A DNA stretch of 50,779 nucleotides from Nitrososphaerota archaeon (GCA_027386095.1 DAHXUN010000011.1:1-50779), one strand, 5' to 3'; counted from the first letter of the stretch, positions 25,054-33,234 are shown. Numbers and translations: made by a program. The notes: a model not told the origin generated them from the sequence alone.

Positions 25054-25767
25054 TTGGTCAAACGTGACCCGAAACTGGCCAAAGCCGCGTCAGTCATGAA
25101 AGCGGTCAGGGACGAGGTGGACGCGGACCTCTCCGTCCAGGACGCCCTCGCCGGGGGCTACGCAAACCTCAGCGCGCTGGCCAGGATCCTTGCCCCCAGG
25201 GTCGCAGCCAGGACGGGGAAGACGCCCAGGAGGGTGAGCGAAGTAGGGGTGGCGACGGCCCTCAAGCGGCTCCGCGGCGCCTATTCCCCGGCCCCGCCCA
25301 AGGTGAGCAGGGTGATCGCAGGGAGCGTGGTCAACGTCAGGACCCACGTCTCCAGGGTGTCCGTCGAGAAGACCAAGAGGACCCTCCAGGTCGTGGGGAC
25401 GCTGCTCGCGGCCAACCACGAGGATTTCATCCAGGTGTCGGAGTCGCTCTCGTCCATCACCCTCATCTTCGACCAGAAGCTTCACCGGATGGTCAGGCGA
25501 GCCCTGGGGAGCGCCGAGATATTGGACGAGGGCGAGGAGGGCGCGGCCATAACGGTCCACAGCCCCGAGGAGATAGTCACCACCCCAGGGTGCGTCAGCA
25601 CCCTCTACAACCAGCTGTTCAGGAAGAAGGTCAACGTCGAGGACACCGTCAGCTGCTACACGGACACCATCATGGTGGTTGGGATGAAGGACGCCAGCCG
25701 GGCGTTCGAGGCGATGACCGAGCTAGTGAGCGAGGAGCGGAGGAGGCTGGGCGAAGACGCGGCCTGA
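25054..25767 (+). CDS. ACT-domain protein, paralogue of the gene at 255-962
   Basis: I choose TTG 25054 (237 aa), because a TATA element lies 25-33 bases before it. The frame stays open back to 24997, but that start would contain the TATA box. Residues about 30-90 are helical (GGYANLSALARILAPRV, VGVATALKRL). Residues about 160-235 resemble an ACT domain (ITVHSPEEIVTTPGCVSTLY, VNVEDTVSCYTDTIMVVGM). The order of blocks matches the first ACT gene. Its divergence from argG and probable shared TATA suggest a link to amino-acid control. The ligand is unknown. Confidence 0.65.
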   Translation: MVKRDPKLAKAASVMKAVRDEVDADLSVQDALAGGYANLSALARILAPRVAARTGKTPRRVSEVGVATALKRLRGAYSPAPPKVSRVIAGSVVNVRTHVSRVSVEKTKRTLQVVGTLLAANHEDFIQVSESLSSITLIFDQKLHRMVRRALGSAEILDEGEEGAAITVHSPEEIVTTPGCVSTLYNQLFRKKVNVEDTVSCYTDTIMVVGMKDASRAFEAMTELVSEERRRLGEDAA

Positions 25768-25928
25768 CAGAGCGCGAGGCGAGCGGGGTGGTCCTCCTCC
25801 CGGAGATGCCGTTCGCACGCTGGATTTTCGCAGGCCGCTGGTTCAGCCAAGCGGTCTGGGACGGGTCGATGGAGAGGCACAGGCGCTGGAGGCGAAGAGG
25901 ACATACCCCAGGGCTCCTTCGGACCTGC

Positions 25929-26834
25929 CTAGGCGAGCAAGGACCCTAGGAACGCCTTTGGGTCGAAGGGGGCGAGGTCGTCGTACCCCTGCCCTACCCC
26001 CAGGAAGAGGACAGGCTTCCCCGTGACGTAAACTATCGAAAGGGCGGCCCCGCCTCTGACGTCGGCGTCGGCCTTGGTCAGGATGGCTCCATCGAAGCCG
26101 ACGTGCTGGTTGAAGAGCTGGGCCTGCGAGACGGCGTCGTTCCCGGTCAGCGCGTCCGCCACGAATATACGGAGATCAGGCTTGACCACCCTGCAGATCT
26201 TCGCCATCTCCTCCATCAGGTTCTGGTTGGTCTGCATACGCCCTGCGGTGTCGATCAGGAGGCAGTCCACGTGGTGCGCCTTCGCGTAGAGGACGCCGTC
26301 CCGGCCCACCGCGGCAGGGTCCGCCCCGTATCGCTGCGAGACGACCTTTAGGGAGAGCCTCTCGGCGTGCTCAGACAGCTGCTCGATGGCGCCGGGCCTG
26401 TGGGTGTCCCCCGCCGCACAGACGACGGAGAGGCCTTCCTTCTTCAGGAGGTTGGCGAACTTTGCCACGGTCGTCGTCTTGCCTGTGCCGTTGATCCCCA
26501 GGAACAGGATGACGTAAGGGTCCCCCGCCTTCGCCTTCTCCCTGATGTTTGACACGATGTCGACGGACCCGGCCTTGGCGAAGGCCGCCTCCAGGGAGGC
26601 GGTGAGCCGCTCCCCGACCACCTCCGCAGGGTCGACGGAGCGCTCGACCTTGATTCCTGCCAGGCTCTTCTGGACCTCCTCGGTGAGGGCCTCGGCGACG
26701 GTCTGGGCCACGTCGCTCTCGATCAACGAAATCTGAAAGTCGAAGACGGCCTTGTCGAGGTCCTGGCCGCCGAGCTGCTTCTCCTTTACCGCGCTGGCTA
26801 TCGAAGAGAAAGCCTGCTTCAGCCGGTCGAACAA
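25929..26834 (-). CDS. ftsY: Signal recognition particle receptor FtsY
   Basis: This 301-aa SRP GTPase docks ribosome-SRP complexes at the membrane. A helical N domain comes first. The G domain follows, with GINGTGKTTTVAKFA (P-loop), DTAGRMQTNQNLMEE (G3) and TKADADVRGGAALSI (G4 and beyond). The family-specific end is PVLFLGVGQGYDDLAPFDP. The N-terminal acidic A domain is short, as in many archaea. TTG 26834 follows pfdA by 4 bases, so it is the last gene of that operon. Confidence 0.97.
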   Translation of the reverse strand: MFDRLKQAFSSIASAVKEKQLGGQDLDKAVFDFQISLIESDVAQTVAEALTEEVQKSLAGIKVERSVDPAEVVGERLTASLEAAFAKAGSVDIVSNIREKAKAGDPYVILFLGINGTGKTTTVAKFANLLKKEGLSVVCAAGDTHRPGAIEQLSEHAERLSLKVVSQRYGADPAAVGRDGVLYAKAHHVDCLLIDTAGRMQTNQNLMEEMAKICRVVKPDLRIFVADALTGNDAVSQAQLFNQHVGFDGAILTKADADVRGGAALSIVYVTGKPVLFLGVGQGYDDLAPFDPKAFLGSLLA

Positions 26835-26838
26835 GGGG

Positions 26839-27285
26839 CTACCCTTGCTGGCTTCGGGCCATGAGGCTGTTCAGGGCTTCCCTGTCCGAGTTCAACCTCT
26901 GCGCTATCTCGTTCCTCTGGTTCACCAGCGAGATGAGCGTCTTTTCTATCTCCCTCCCCCTCTCTTCGAGGATAGCCACCGCCTCGTCCCGGGGCTTTTC
27001 GACCACCAGATTGGCTCCGATGCTGACCAGGACCCGCTCCGTCTCCGGGGGGCTGGACCTGAGCATGATCCCTCCGCCGACCTGTGTGAGCACCTCGCCG
27101 GGAGACTGGCCGGACAGCCCCTTTATTGCGTCTAGGGCTGCCCTGCCTTCGAGCATCGCCCGTTCGAGGAGATTCTGCCTCGCCGAGAGTTCGTTGTAGG
27201 TCCCTTCGAGGACCCTCAGCTCGACCACGAGGGCGTTGACCGCGTCTTCGGCAGTGGACTGTTCGCTCATCTCAGTTGTTTTCAA
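26839..27285 (-). CDS. pfdA: Prefoldin alpha subunit
   Basis: This 148-aa protein (143 aa from ATG 27270) is mostly long coiled coil at both ends. A hairpin in the middle (GGGIMLRSSPPETERVLVSIG) is the beta part that builds the prefoldin hexamer. The complex holds unfolded proteins and hands them to the thermosome, encoded 9 kb away. TTG 27285 overlaps the eIF6 stop as TTGA; ATG 27270 is the alternative. Confidence 0.92.
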   Translation of the reverse strand: MKTTEMSEQSTAEDAVNALVVELRVLEGTYNELSARQNLLERAMLEGRAALDAIKGLSGQSPGEVLTQVGGGIMLRSSPPETERVLVSIGANLVVEKPRDEAVAILEERGREIEKTLISLVNQRNEIAQRLNSDREALNSLMARSQQG

Positions 27286-27947
27286 ACGCTCAGCGCCCGC
27301 GTTATAAACACAAGCTCGGGCCCCGTCGTCTGGCTCCCGGCTATGGCGTTACCCGAGTTGGCCACCAGTCCGGAGGAGACATATGGGACCCCGCTGTTGA
27401 CAGACGTAGGATAGGCGTCCACCCCCAGCGCAGACCCGAGACGGGCGACCTCTGCCTCGTCGAGGCCCGGGTACACGGCCGCACCGCGGTTGGTGGCCAC
27501 CGCGAGGGAGCCCACCTGGTAGTATTCGCCTATGGCGCCCTGCGTCACCTCGGTCCCCAGGACGTCCCTGACCTGGGCCAGCGCCCTCGAGTCCAGGGCC
27601 GGGGAGGCGAACGCCCTTCTGTCGTTGGCGACGACCAGGTTGCCCACCGCGGTCAGCTTGGAATCTAGGCGGGAGACGTTCAGGCCTGTGCCGTCCCTGA
27701 TCTCCTTGACCTCGAAGTCTTCCGCAAGCCTGGACACAAGGACGCCGTTGCCGTTCATGGAGGCGAGGGCCCCCAGCAGCCTTGACTCCCCGATCGAGGC
27801 GGGGACTGCAGAGACGTGGAGGTTCTCGCAGAGCTTGTCCGTCTTCGTCTGCGCCAGCCCCTTGGGGACGAGCAGGAACCTGTCGTTCGCCCGCAGGAAG
27901 ATCCCTATGTTGGGGCTACGGTATATGTCCATCAGGTGGAGACCCAT
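27282..27947 (-). CDS. eif6: Translation initiation factor 6
   Basis: This 221-aa protein has the five-fold repeated beta/alpha fold of aIF6, which binds the 50S subunit and prevents premature joining. Repeat landmarks include NIGIFLRANDRFLLVP, GNGVLVSRL, VANDRRAFASP, VATNRGAAVYPGL and NSGVPYVSSGLVANS. The start is ATG 27947. L31e lies 4 bases upstream and pfdA overlaps its stop. Confidence 0.97.
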   Translation of the reverse strand: MGLHLMDIYRSPNIGIFLRANDRFLLVPKGLAQTKTDKLCENLHVSAVPASIGESRLLGALASMNGNGVLVSRLAEDFEVKEIRDGTGLNVSRLDSKLTAVGNLVVANDRRAFASPALDSRALAQVRDVLGTEVTQGAIGEYYQVGSLAVATNRGAAVYPGLDEAEVARLGSALGVDAYPTSVNSGVPYVSSGLVANSGNAIAGSQTTGPELVFITRALSV

Positions 27948-27951
27948 CGGG

Positions 27952-28233
27952 TCACACTTGTTCTGACTCTGGGAGGCTGACCGTGACTACGCCGTCCTCG
28001 TCCCTCTCCATCTCCAGGGTGATGCGCCGCGGAGGGTGCTTGATCCCCCTGGCCCAGATCAGTTCGTTGACCTCGGAGTCTATGCTGACTTGGTTGGCCT
28101 TCATGTGGCGGGTCACGAACTCCCTTATGACAGCTATCGCCTTCTTCGCCCGCCTGTAGGGAGGGGCTTCGTAGACGACCCCCAGCGGGACGACATAGGT
28201 CCGGGTCAGCTCTTCCATTCGCTCTTCAGACAC
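27952..28233 (-). CDS. rpl31e: Ribosomal protein L31e
   Basis: This 93-aa large-subunit protein starts with GTG 28233. The L31e core is RTYVVPLGVVYEAPPYRRAK followed by AIAVIREFVTRHMK and ELIWARGIKHPPRRI. It lies between L39e and eIF6 in the common TACK-group cluster. Confidence 0.97.
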   Translation of the reverse strand: MSEERMEELTRTYVVPLGVVYEAPPYRRAKKAIAVIREFVTRHMKANQVSIDSEVNELIWARGIKHPPRRITLEMERDEDGVVTVSLPESEQV

Positions 28234-28239
28234 TCATGA

Positions 28240-28398
28240 TCACCTGAGCTTCAGCTTGCGCTGCCTCCAGTACCTCCGCTTGGGGTTTGACCTGACCTTC
28301 CGGTTGGTCCTGACTATCACCCAGGTGGGGACCGAGCGTGCCTGCTTCCCGGCCTTCGTGAGCCTGTTCTTCTTCGAGGTGTCTTTCACTCTTGCCAA
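28240..28398 (-). CDS. rpl39e: Ribosomal protein L39e (52 aa)
   Basis: TTG 28398 opens a 52-aa basic protein: [20 protein letters not shown], then [20 protein letters not shown]. These blocks are the whole of L39e, which lines the peptide exit tunnel. It ends 6 bases before L31e and begins 1 base after PDCD5. The non-ATG start and small size make it easy to miss. Confidence 0.96.
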   Translation of the reverse strand: MARVKDTSKKNRLTKAGKQARSVPTWVIVRTNRKVRSNPKRRYWRQRKLKLR

Positions 28399-28399
28399 C

Positions 28400-28672
28400 T
28401 CAGATCCTCCTTATCTTGATTTCACGCTTCTTCTCCTGCAGAGCGCCGAGCATCTGCTTGACCTGCTCGTCGTCGACTGGCTTTCTGAGCTTCCCAGACG
28501 AAGCCAGCTGGATGACGTACTCCTCGATCGAGCCTGCGAGGTCGGGCCTGACCATCTTCACGTTGGCCAGGCGCTGCCTGGCGTCGGAGGTCAGGGCCAT
28601 CCTCAGGGCCGCTTCCCTCATCATCTTCCGCTCCGCGGCTTCCTTGTCAGGCTGCTTCTGCTGCTCGGACAT
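28400..28672 (-). CDS. PDCD5/TFAR19 family DNA-binding protein
   Basis: This 90-aa helical protein carries [20 protein letters not shown] and [20 protein letters not shown], the family signature. Archaeal homologues bind DNA weakly; the cellular role is not settled. Its place between S19e and L39e is conserved in archaea. The start is ATG 28672, 2 bases after the S19e stop. Confidence 0.94.
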   Translation of the reverse strand: MSEQQKQPDKEAAERKMMREAALRMALTSDARQRLANVKMVRPDLAGSIEEYVIQLASSGKLRKPVDDEQVKQMLGALQEKKREIKIRRI

Positions 28673-28674
28673 CT

Positions 28675-29127
28675 CTAGGCGTACCTCTCGAGCGTTTTGT
28701 TCTCCTTGCTGAGAGCCGTGAAGAGCTCGTTGCTGACCTTGTCGAGCATGGCGCGCCCCTTGGAGGTGAGGACCCTCCCCTTGGGGGTCTTGGAGACCAG
28801 CTCTGCCTGCTCCAGCTGCCTCAATATGACCCTGATGGAGGAACCTCCGGCGTCCCTGTGGTGCTTGGGGAAGTAGTGCAGCGCCTTGCTCCCGCCGTAG
28901 GCGCGCTCCAGGTCGCTCAGCCCGACCGGGCCGTGGAGGTATACTTTCCGAAGCAGCGAAGCGGCCCTAGAGAACCACCAGTCAGAGTTGGTCGGGGGGC
29001 GCTCGGCGTGGGAGCCTGTCTTGACGAACTTCGCCCAGTCGGGCTCCTGGACTGACGAGAGCGACTTCATCTGCTCCGCTAGGGCGGAGATGAGCTTCCC
29101 TGATGGGACGTCGTGGGCACTGACCAT
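28675..29127 (-). CDS. rps19e: Ribosomal protein S19e
   Basis: This 150-aa small-subunit protein has the winged-helix S19e fold: DWWFSRAASLLRKVYLHGPV, then YGGSKALHYFPKHHRDAGGS and ILRQLEQAELV. The start is ATG 29127. A TATA element CTTAAATACC lies at about 29163-29172 on this strand, across the stop of the upstream RNase P gene, so S19e heads the operon through to ftsY. Confidence 0.97.
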   Translation of the reverse strand: MVSAHDVPSGKLISALAEQMKSLSSVQEPDWAKFVKTGSHAERPPTNSDWWFSRAASLLRKVYLHGPVGLSDLERAYGGSKALHYFPKHHRDAGGSSIRVILRQLEQAELVSKTPKGRVLTSKGRAMLDKVSNELFTALSKENKTLERYA

Positions 29128-29168
29128 AACGTTTCACGCGGTGAATTTCGAGCCCTGCTAGATGGTAT

Positions 29169-29477
29169 TTAAGCTTCCTTCACTACTTTGCGATTTACGT
29201 GGCCGCAGTCGAGGCAGGTCACCCGGATCACTGTCAGCTTCCCGTGGCCGAGGCGGACCCTGGCGTTTACCCCGGGGACGAGGAGGCCCTTGCACCCGTG
29301 GCACGTGAAGGAGCGGAGGTGCGGCTCGAGGCGTACGTTGAACTTGAGCTTCACCTTCCGGGCGAGGGTCGCCTGGGCCTTGGCCATGGCAGGGTCGGTG
29401 TGGGACAGGCTGACCGCGGACTCCGTCAGCGCCTTCACCACGGAGGCCGCCTCCATCTTCGCGCCGCGCCGCTTCAC
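29169..29477 (-). CDS. rnp4: Ribonuclease P protein component 4 (Rpr2/Rpp21 family)
   Basis: This 102-aa protein has two N-terminal helices (VVKALTESAVSLSH, AMAKAQATLARKVKLKFN). A zinc ribbon with FTCHGCKGLLVPG and VTCLDCGHVNRK follows. That is the Rpp21/Rpr2 pattern, a subunit of archaeal RNase P that matures tRNA 5' ends. The start is GTG 29477; ATG 29456 is an alternative. Confidence 0.9.
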   Translation of the reverse strand: MKRRGAKMEAASVVKALTESAVSLSHTDPAMAKAQATLARKVKLKFNVRLEPHLRSFTCHGCKGLLVPGVNARVRLGHGKLTVIRVTCLDCGHVNRKVVKEA

Positions 29478-29531
29478 GCCCGCCGGGGGCCGCAGAAGGT
29501 CTTAACCGTGCGCCCAGGGGCGTGGAAGGGG

Positions 29532-30203
29532 TTGCTGAGCTTCGTCCTGGCGGAGTCTGGGCTGGAGCTGGTCCCAAATGAGCTTTGGAGAAAGCCCGCT
29601 GTGGCGGCCGACGCCAGACGCAGAGGGAAGGAGCCTGGAGGGATACTCCTAGACAGGAGCTTTCACCACTCTGCGATGGCGGGTCTGAGAGAAGCCGAGA
29701 AGAGGGGGAGGCCCGATCTGGTGCACGCCGCCCTCCTCAGTGTGACGGGGGCGCCGCTGTACCTGGAGGGGAGGGCGGAGGTGCTGGTCCACACAAGCAC
29801 AGGGATGGTTGTGGAGATCGCCGAGAAGACCAGAGTCCCAAAGAACTACATCAGGTTCAGGGGGTTGATGGAGGAGGCGCTCGGAGGAAGGTCGGAGGGG
29901 GGGCTGGTGCGGGCGCGTCCCATGGGGATGAGGGAGCTGGTCGGGGACCTGCGGCCAGACAGGGTCTTTGGGCTGTCGGTCCTGGGGAGGCAGGAGACTG
30001 CGGAGGGACTCGCGAGGGAGGTGGCTTCACTGAAAGCCCCGGCCGTCGTCGTGGGGGGGTTCCCAAGGGGGCACTTCTCCAAGGAGACGATGGCCATCAT
30101 AAACGAGCTGGTGAGGATCGATCTCAGGCCCCTGGAAGCCCACGTGGTCGCGGCGAGGGTGGTCTACGAGGTCGAGAAGGCAGAGGGCGAATTCAAGGAT
30201 TAA
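29532..30203 (+). CDS. nep1: Ribosome biogenesis SPOUT methyltransferase Nep1 (Emg1)
   Basis: This protein of about 223 aa is a SPOUT methyltransferase that modifies a pseudouridine in 16S rRNA. Landmarks are LLDRSFHHSAM, DLVHAALLSVTGAPLYLEG, HTSTGMVVEIAEKTRVPKNY and VVVGGFPRGHFS, the last forming the SAM-binding knot. I choose TTG 29532, which begins LLSFVLAESGLELVP; GTG 29508 is possible. The longer frame back to 29199 is the antisense of rnp4. TCTTAACC near 29498-29505 may be the TATA element. It ends just before the tRNA-Gly gene. Confidence 0.92.
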   Translation: MLSFVLAESGLELVPNELWRKPAVAADARRRGKEPGGILLDRSFHHSAMAGLREAEKRGRPDLVHAALLSVTGAPLYLEGRAEVLVHTSTGMVVEIAEKTRVPKNYIRFRGLMEEALGGRSEGGLVRARPMGMRELVGDLRPDRVFGLSVLGRQETAEGLAREVASLKAPAVVVGGFPRGHFSKETMAIINELVRIDLRPLEAHVVAARVVYEVEKAEGEFKD

Positions 30204-30231
30204 AAACTCATGCTGGCGCTCGCCCGGTCGT

Positions 30232-30324
30232 GCGGTCGTCGTCCAGTTCTCTCTGAGAGGACAGTCTGGTCTAGGACATCAGCCCTCCAAGCTGGTAACC
30301 CGGGTTCAAATCCCGGCGACCGCA
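30232..30324 (+). tRNA. tRNA-Gly (anticodon TCC) with apparent 18-nt D-loop intron
   Basis: The acceptor stem GCGGTCG (30232-30238) pairs fully with CGACCGC (30317-30323), with A as discriminator. The D stem is GTCC/GGAC, the anticodon stem TCAGC/GCTGG with loop CCTCCAA, and the T arm CCGGG-TTCAAAT-CCCGG. The anticodon reads TCC (Gly), with the uncommon C at position 33. The D loop is 18 nt too long. Removing 18 nt gives a standard D loop AGTCTGGTCTA. No CCA is encoded. Its 3' end is the attachment site of the element that follows. Confidence 0.88.
30248..30265 (+). other. Probable D-loop intron of tRNA-Gly
   Basis: The insert could also be 30244-30261, because CAGT stands at both ends. Within it TTCTCT pairs with AGAGGA around CTG. 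Outside it CCAG (30243-30246) pairs with CTGG (30266-30269). This fits a relaxed bulge-helix-bulge site for the archaeal splicing endonuclease, though the bulges cannot be fixed by eye. Confidence 0.65.
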
Positions 30325-30333
30325 TGCCTCCTT
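30303..30333 (+). repeat. Attachment site copy within tRNA-Gly 3' end (attL-like)
   Basis: GGTTCAAAT, GGCGACC and CATGCCTCCTT occur here in order. They recur at 33226-33257 with only small differences, about 2.9 kb downstream in the same orientation. The repeat runs past the tRNA end by about 9 bases. Confidence 0.75.
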
Positions 30334-30764
30334 CTCTCTCTTTGTTGAGTTTCATTGTTATCAGGAGTGTGTCAGGGTTAGTTATATTACGGTCAGAGCT
30401 CGTTAAAGTAGAAGCGTTGGCATGGTTTATGCGAGCAAGCTCCTCAGTGCTGGGGGGAAGTCGAACATCGCGGAAGCCTTCCTGAAGGCCCGGCGGTTGT
30501 CTGTTACTGCTTTTTCAAGGGCGCCGGAATCGTGGAGAAGTCGCCAGGCTTCACGCAGCAGTTGGCGACTCGAACGCGAATTCCAAAGCTCCGTTGTCGA
30601 TTGTGTCCCAGAGAATTGTCCCTTCCTCACATATCTCAGTATCTTTACCATGCTAATCAGTGTGGTACAAGGGCTATTTGGGGCACAGATGAACTGAATG
30701 GTGCAAGGAAGCCATTGATTTATCTTGAATAGGCTTTAAATGACAAGTGGCTACTCCTCAATCT
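30325..30764. other. Element left part, no assured gene
   Basis: Short frames overlap on both strands. One on the plus strand, 30532-30732, contains CRLCPRELSLPH followed by YLYH, a weak C2H2-like spacing. One on the minus strand, 30427-30651, gives 74 aa with a helical middle. Neither shows a start signal or a family I know. This could be a degraded gene. Confidence 0.35.
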
Positions 30765-31262
30765 ATGACCGCCTTGTCAAAGCGTGACGCAGAAATAGTC
30801 AAGGACCTCCTTGCTACTCGCGCTGAAATCGCCGCTCGTCTATTATCGGAGAAACTGGGAATCGTTCCGAGCACCGTTCCGCCCACATCTCGAGAATGGG
30901 GAAAGGGGTACTTGTCAATACTATACTCATCGACCTTGGAGAAATATGGCTGGAGACAGATAGAATTACTTATTTCCACGGCAGGCGGAACAACAATAAG
31001 CTTAGGGAAGGAGTTGCTAAAACGTGAAGATGTCGCTTACGTTGCAAGGACCATAGGACAGTTTAACATTGACCTGAAGGTCGAGGTATTCGTCCGAAGT
31101 AATGACGATCTTATCAGTCTAATCGAAGAGGTGAAGGCTATGGATGGGGTCAGGGAATTGGTTTGGAGCGAGATTATTGAAATCGTGGGTAGAACGAACC
31201 ATATACCCGCGCAAGTGCTCGAAGCGCTGAAGGCAAAAGCGGCAGTAAAACCGCTGAGGTAG
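30765..31262 (+). CDS. Lrp/AsnC-like regulator within the element
   Basis: This protein has about 165 aa. The C-terminal half has the RAM pattern: ISLGKELLKREDVAYVARTI, then GQFNIDLKVEVFVRSND and VRELVWSEIIEIVG. The N-terminal half is helical (KRDAEIVKDLLATRAEIAA) and may bind DNA, but no clear helix-turn-helix is visible. TTTAAA at 30735-30740 is a TATA element 25-30 bases before ATG 30765, so I prefer this start over GTG 30747. It is the only intact gene in the element. It may regulate a host or element gene; the target is unknown. Confidence 0.72.
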   Translation: MTALSKRDAEIVKDLLATRAEIAARLLSEKLGIVPSTVPPTSREWGKGYLSILYSSTLEKYGWRQIELLISTAGGTTISLGKELLKREDVAYVARTIGQFNIDLKVEVFVRSNDDLISLIEEVKAMDGVRELVWSEIIEIVGRTNHIPAQVLEALKAKAAVKPLR

Positions 31263-31270
31263 AAAGGAGC

Positions 31271-31348
31271 GAATGGCAGACCTTCCAGACGGTATGTCTT
31301 CTTACGTGGTCTGATGGGCCTGTCCTTCGGGCCCCTCTGGTGCCATTC
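31271..31348 (+). other. Branched structured RNA/DNA element
   Basis: GAATGGCA (31271-31278) pairs with TGCCATTC (31341-31348). Inside it, GACC (31279-31282) pairs with GGTC (31308-31311), enclosing a small AGAC/GTCT hairpin. GGGCC (31316-31320) pairs with GGCCC (31330-31334). The result is a three-way junction between the regulator gene and a pseudogene. It may be a small RNA, a terminator or an element end. Confidence 0.45.
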
Positions 31349-31389
31349 TCAAAACAACGAATTATGCCTTGGTTGCCAGGGGATACCGC

Positions 31390-32543
31390 TCATCTAGGCG
31401 GGTTCGCTTTCCAGACATACTTGATAGAGATCACGTATGCGACCGGATAGGTTGCCACTGCCCCTACGATTGTCCCCGAGAGTGGTGAAACCTCGAAAGT
31501 CGCCAATGGGAGGAGCTGGACCACTACAATGCCCTTGTTTCCGGTCCCGCTCACGGTCTGAAACTTCAGGAGTCTTCTGAATTTACTTGTCCGCCTTTTC
31601 GCCTTCTAGGGTCTTCAGCACGTGAACCGTAATTCGCTCGTTGATGAAGAAAGAGGCCTAGACGCCAATCAGGAGCGAGAGGATATCCAACCCGAGGAGC
31701 CCGGGCGAGGCGAAGCTTGCGTACGAGAGACTCACCATCCCATAAAAGCCGAGGAGACCGATGGTCAGAACCATTTCGGTGACCCCGAAGCCTACTACGC
31801 CCGCTATCGCGAACCTGAATGTCTTCACGACTGGATAGCGCTCCTCAAGCTTCACTAACCCCTTCCTGAATGAGGCCGCAAACGATTCCGGGGCCCTACC
31901 TGTGCTTGCGTCAGAACCTGCTTCCCGGGGTGTCTGACTGGAACCTCTGGTGGCTTTGCGCACAAAGAATATGAAAAGGATGACGGTTATCCCCAGAAGG
32001 ACCCGATACATGGCTACTCGCCACAGGACAATGGGCGCCCATGAAGAGAATCCGTAGGCATTGGTGAGGTAAGACTGCATCGCGGGTTCGATAATCCCAG
32101 CGCCACCTATCGACATCTGGATCTGGCCGATGGCGACCACGCCTTAGGCTGCAAGGGTTGCGGAGATCGGGTCGATCTTCGGCCCTGAGGCGTTCAAGAC
32201 AATCCAGAGAGCCGCACCGCCCAAGTCCTCGACAACGGTCAGGCCGACAGCCTTGACCACGACGGGCAGAGTGCTTCTGCTGACGATTGCGCAGGCTGCG
32301 AGCGCAAAATTCAGGGATCCGACGACGGCACGGGGATAGGACCCTCTGCTCTTGCCCCCCCTATCGGATAGGGCGAAAAAGTGAAGACGGAACGGGAACC
32401 CTGATGCCTTTTAGGGCCGGGATTATGAAAATGACGGTGTACCTGACGGCCAAAATCGTGGCAACCAGGAGTATCAGTAACCCAATCGCAACTACACCTC
32501 TCGAGAGGGCGTAGACCGCAGCCATTAGGGCGGAGACCGGCAC
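31390..32543 (-). pseudogene. Flippase-like (UPF0104/AglD) and GtrA membrane protein remnant
   Basis: Read on the minus strand, 32543 down to about 31930 gives hydrophobic segments ending in GGAGIIEPAMQSYL and APIVLWRVAMYRVLLG. That resembles the end of the lysylphosphatidylglycerol-synthase/flippase membrane family. A GtrA-like domain follows: KTFRFAIAGVVGFGVTEMVL, SFFINERITVHVLK, then VAYVISIKYVWK. The frame is broken by a TAA just before VVAIGQIQM (about 32147), a TAG at about 31658, and shifts near 31583 and 32370. Such proteins move lipid-linked sugars. The gene is dead unless the stops are errors. Confidence 0.68.
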
Positions 32544-32621
32544 CGGAAAGCATCTTGCCCCCGTCCATCCCCTTTCCCTTCAGCCAGGCGGTACGTAAGA
32601 AGGCGTCCATGCCCGTCGCCA

Positions 32622-33218
32622 GTGGCCATGTCCACGACAAAGCGATCCGCATACGGCAGGCCCCAATCCGCGGAGGTCGTGTCTGGAGGCACCTTGGCCG
32701 CGATTGGGATTTTCATCAACGGGCTCGCATACTCTTCAGGTCAGGGAGTAGGCTCCAGCCTTTCGGGGAGCGTGCTCGCACTGGTCAGAATCGCAACAAC
32801 CATCTCGACCGGATTTTCGATCTACTTCGCTAGGCATGCCATAACTGATGAAAAAGTGATTCGCTAATCGCAGGATTCTGGATACTTCGCATCTTTCGGC
32901 GTCTTAGCATTTGGTCTTCTGATCGACCTTCATTCCCTTGCGGCGATCCCGCTGCCACCCAGCCAGCTATACCCAGTCGGCGCGGGCATCCTCGTATCTG
33001 TCGGTGAGATATTCTCGCACCTTGCCTTCGGTGGGATACGAGATAGTCCGCCTGTTGTGCGGGACGCCACGGTCGCCGTGCTTTCCTTGTTTGGCCTCAG
33101 AGAGTATGATCTCCTAGCTATGCTAGGAATCGCTCTGCTGGCAGTCGGTCTTCTCGTCTTGAACTATTCCGAACAACCCGGTTGTGCGCGCGCAGCCAAG
33201 AACTCGTCACAGATTTGA
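32622..33218 (+). pseudogene. Membrane protein with in-frame stop
   Basis: From ATG 32622 the frame gives GGTLAAIGIFINGLAYSSG and SVLALVRIATTISTGFSIYF, then TAA at 32865. The same frame then continues with SFGVLAFGLLIDLHSLAAIP, GAGILVSVGEIFSHLAFGGI and LLAMLGIALLAVGLLVLNY, and stops at 33216. It reads as a single protein of four or five membrane spans split by one stop. I do not recognise a family. It is divergent from the flippase-like remnant. Confidence 0.55.
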
Positions 33219-33234
33219 ACCCGCAGGTTCAAAT
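33213..33234. repeat. Fold-back of the tRNA T-arm sequence
   Basis: ATTTGAACC (33213-33221) and GGTTCAAAT (33226-33234) form a perfect 9-bp inverted repeat around CGCA. The right arm is the start of the tRNA-tail copy. The same design occurs at 44700-44745. Confidence 0.8.

Noticed and set aside
29199..29531. Upstream extension of the nep1 frame
   Set aside because: It is the antisense of rnp4 and has no family similarity. The conserved protein begins at about 29532.
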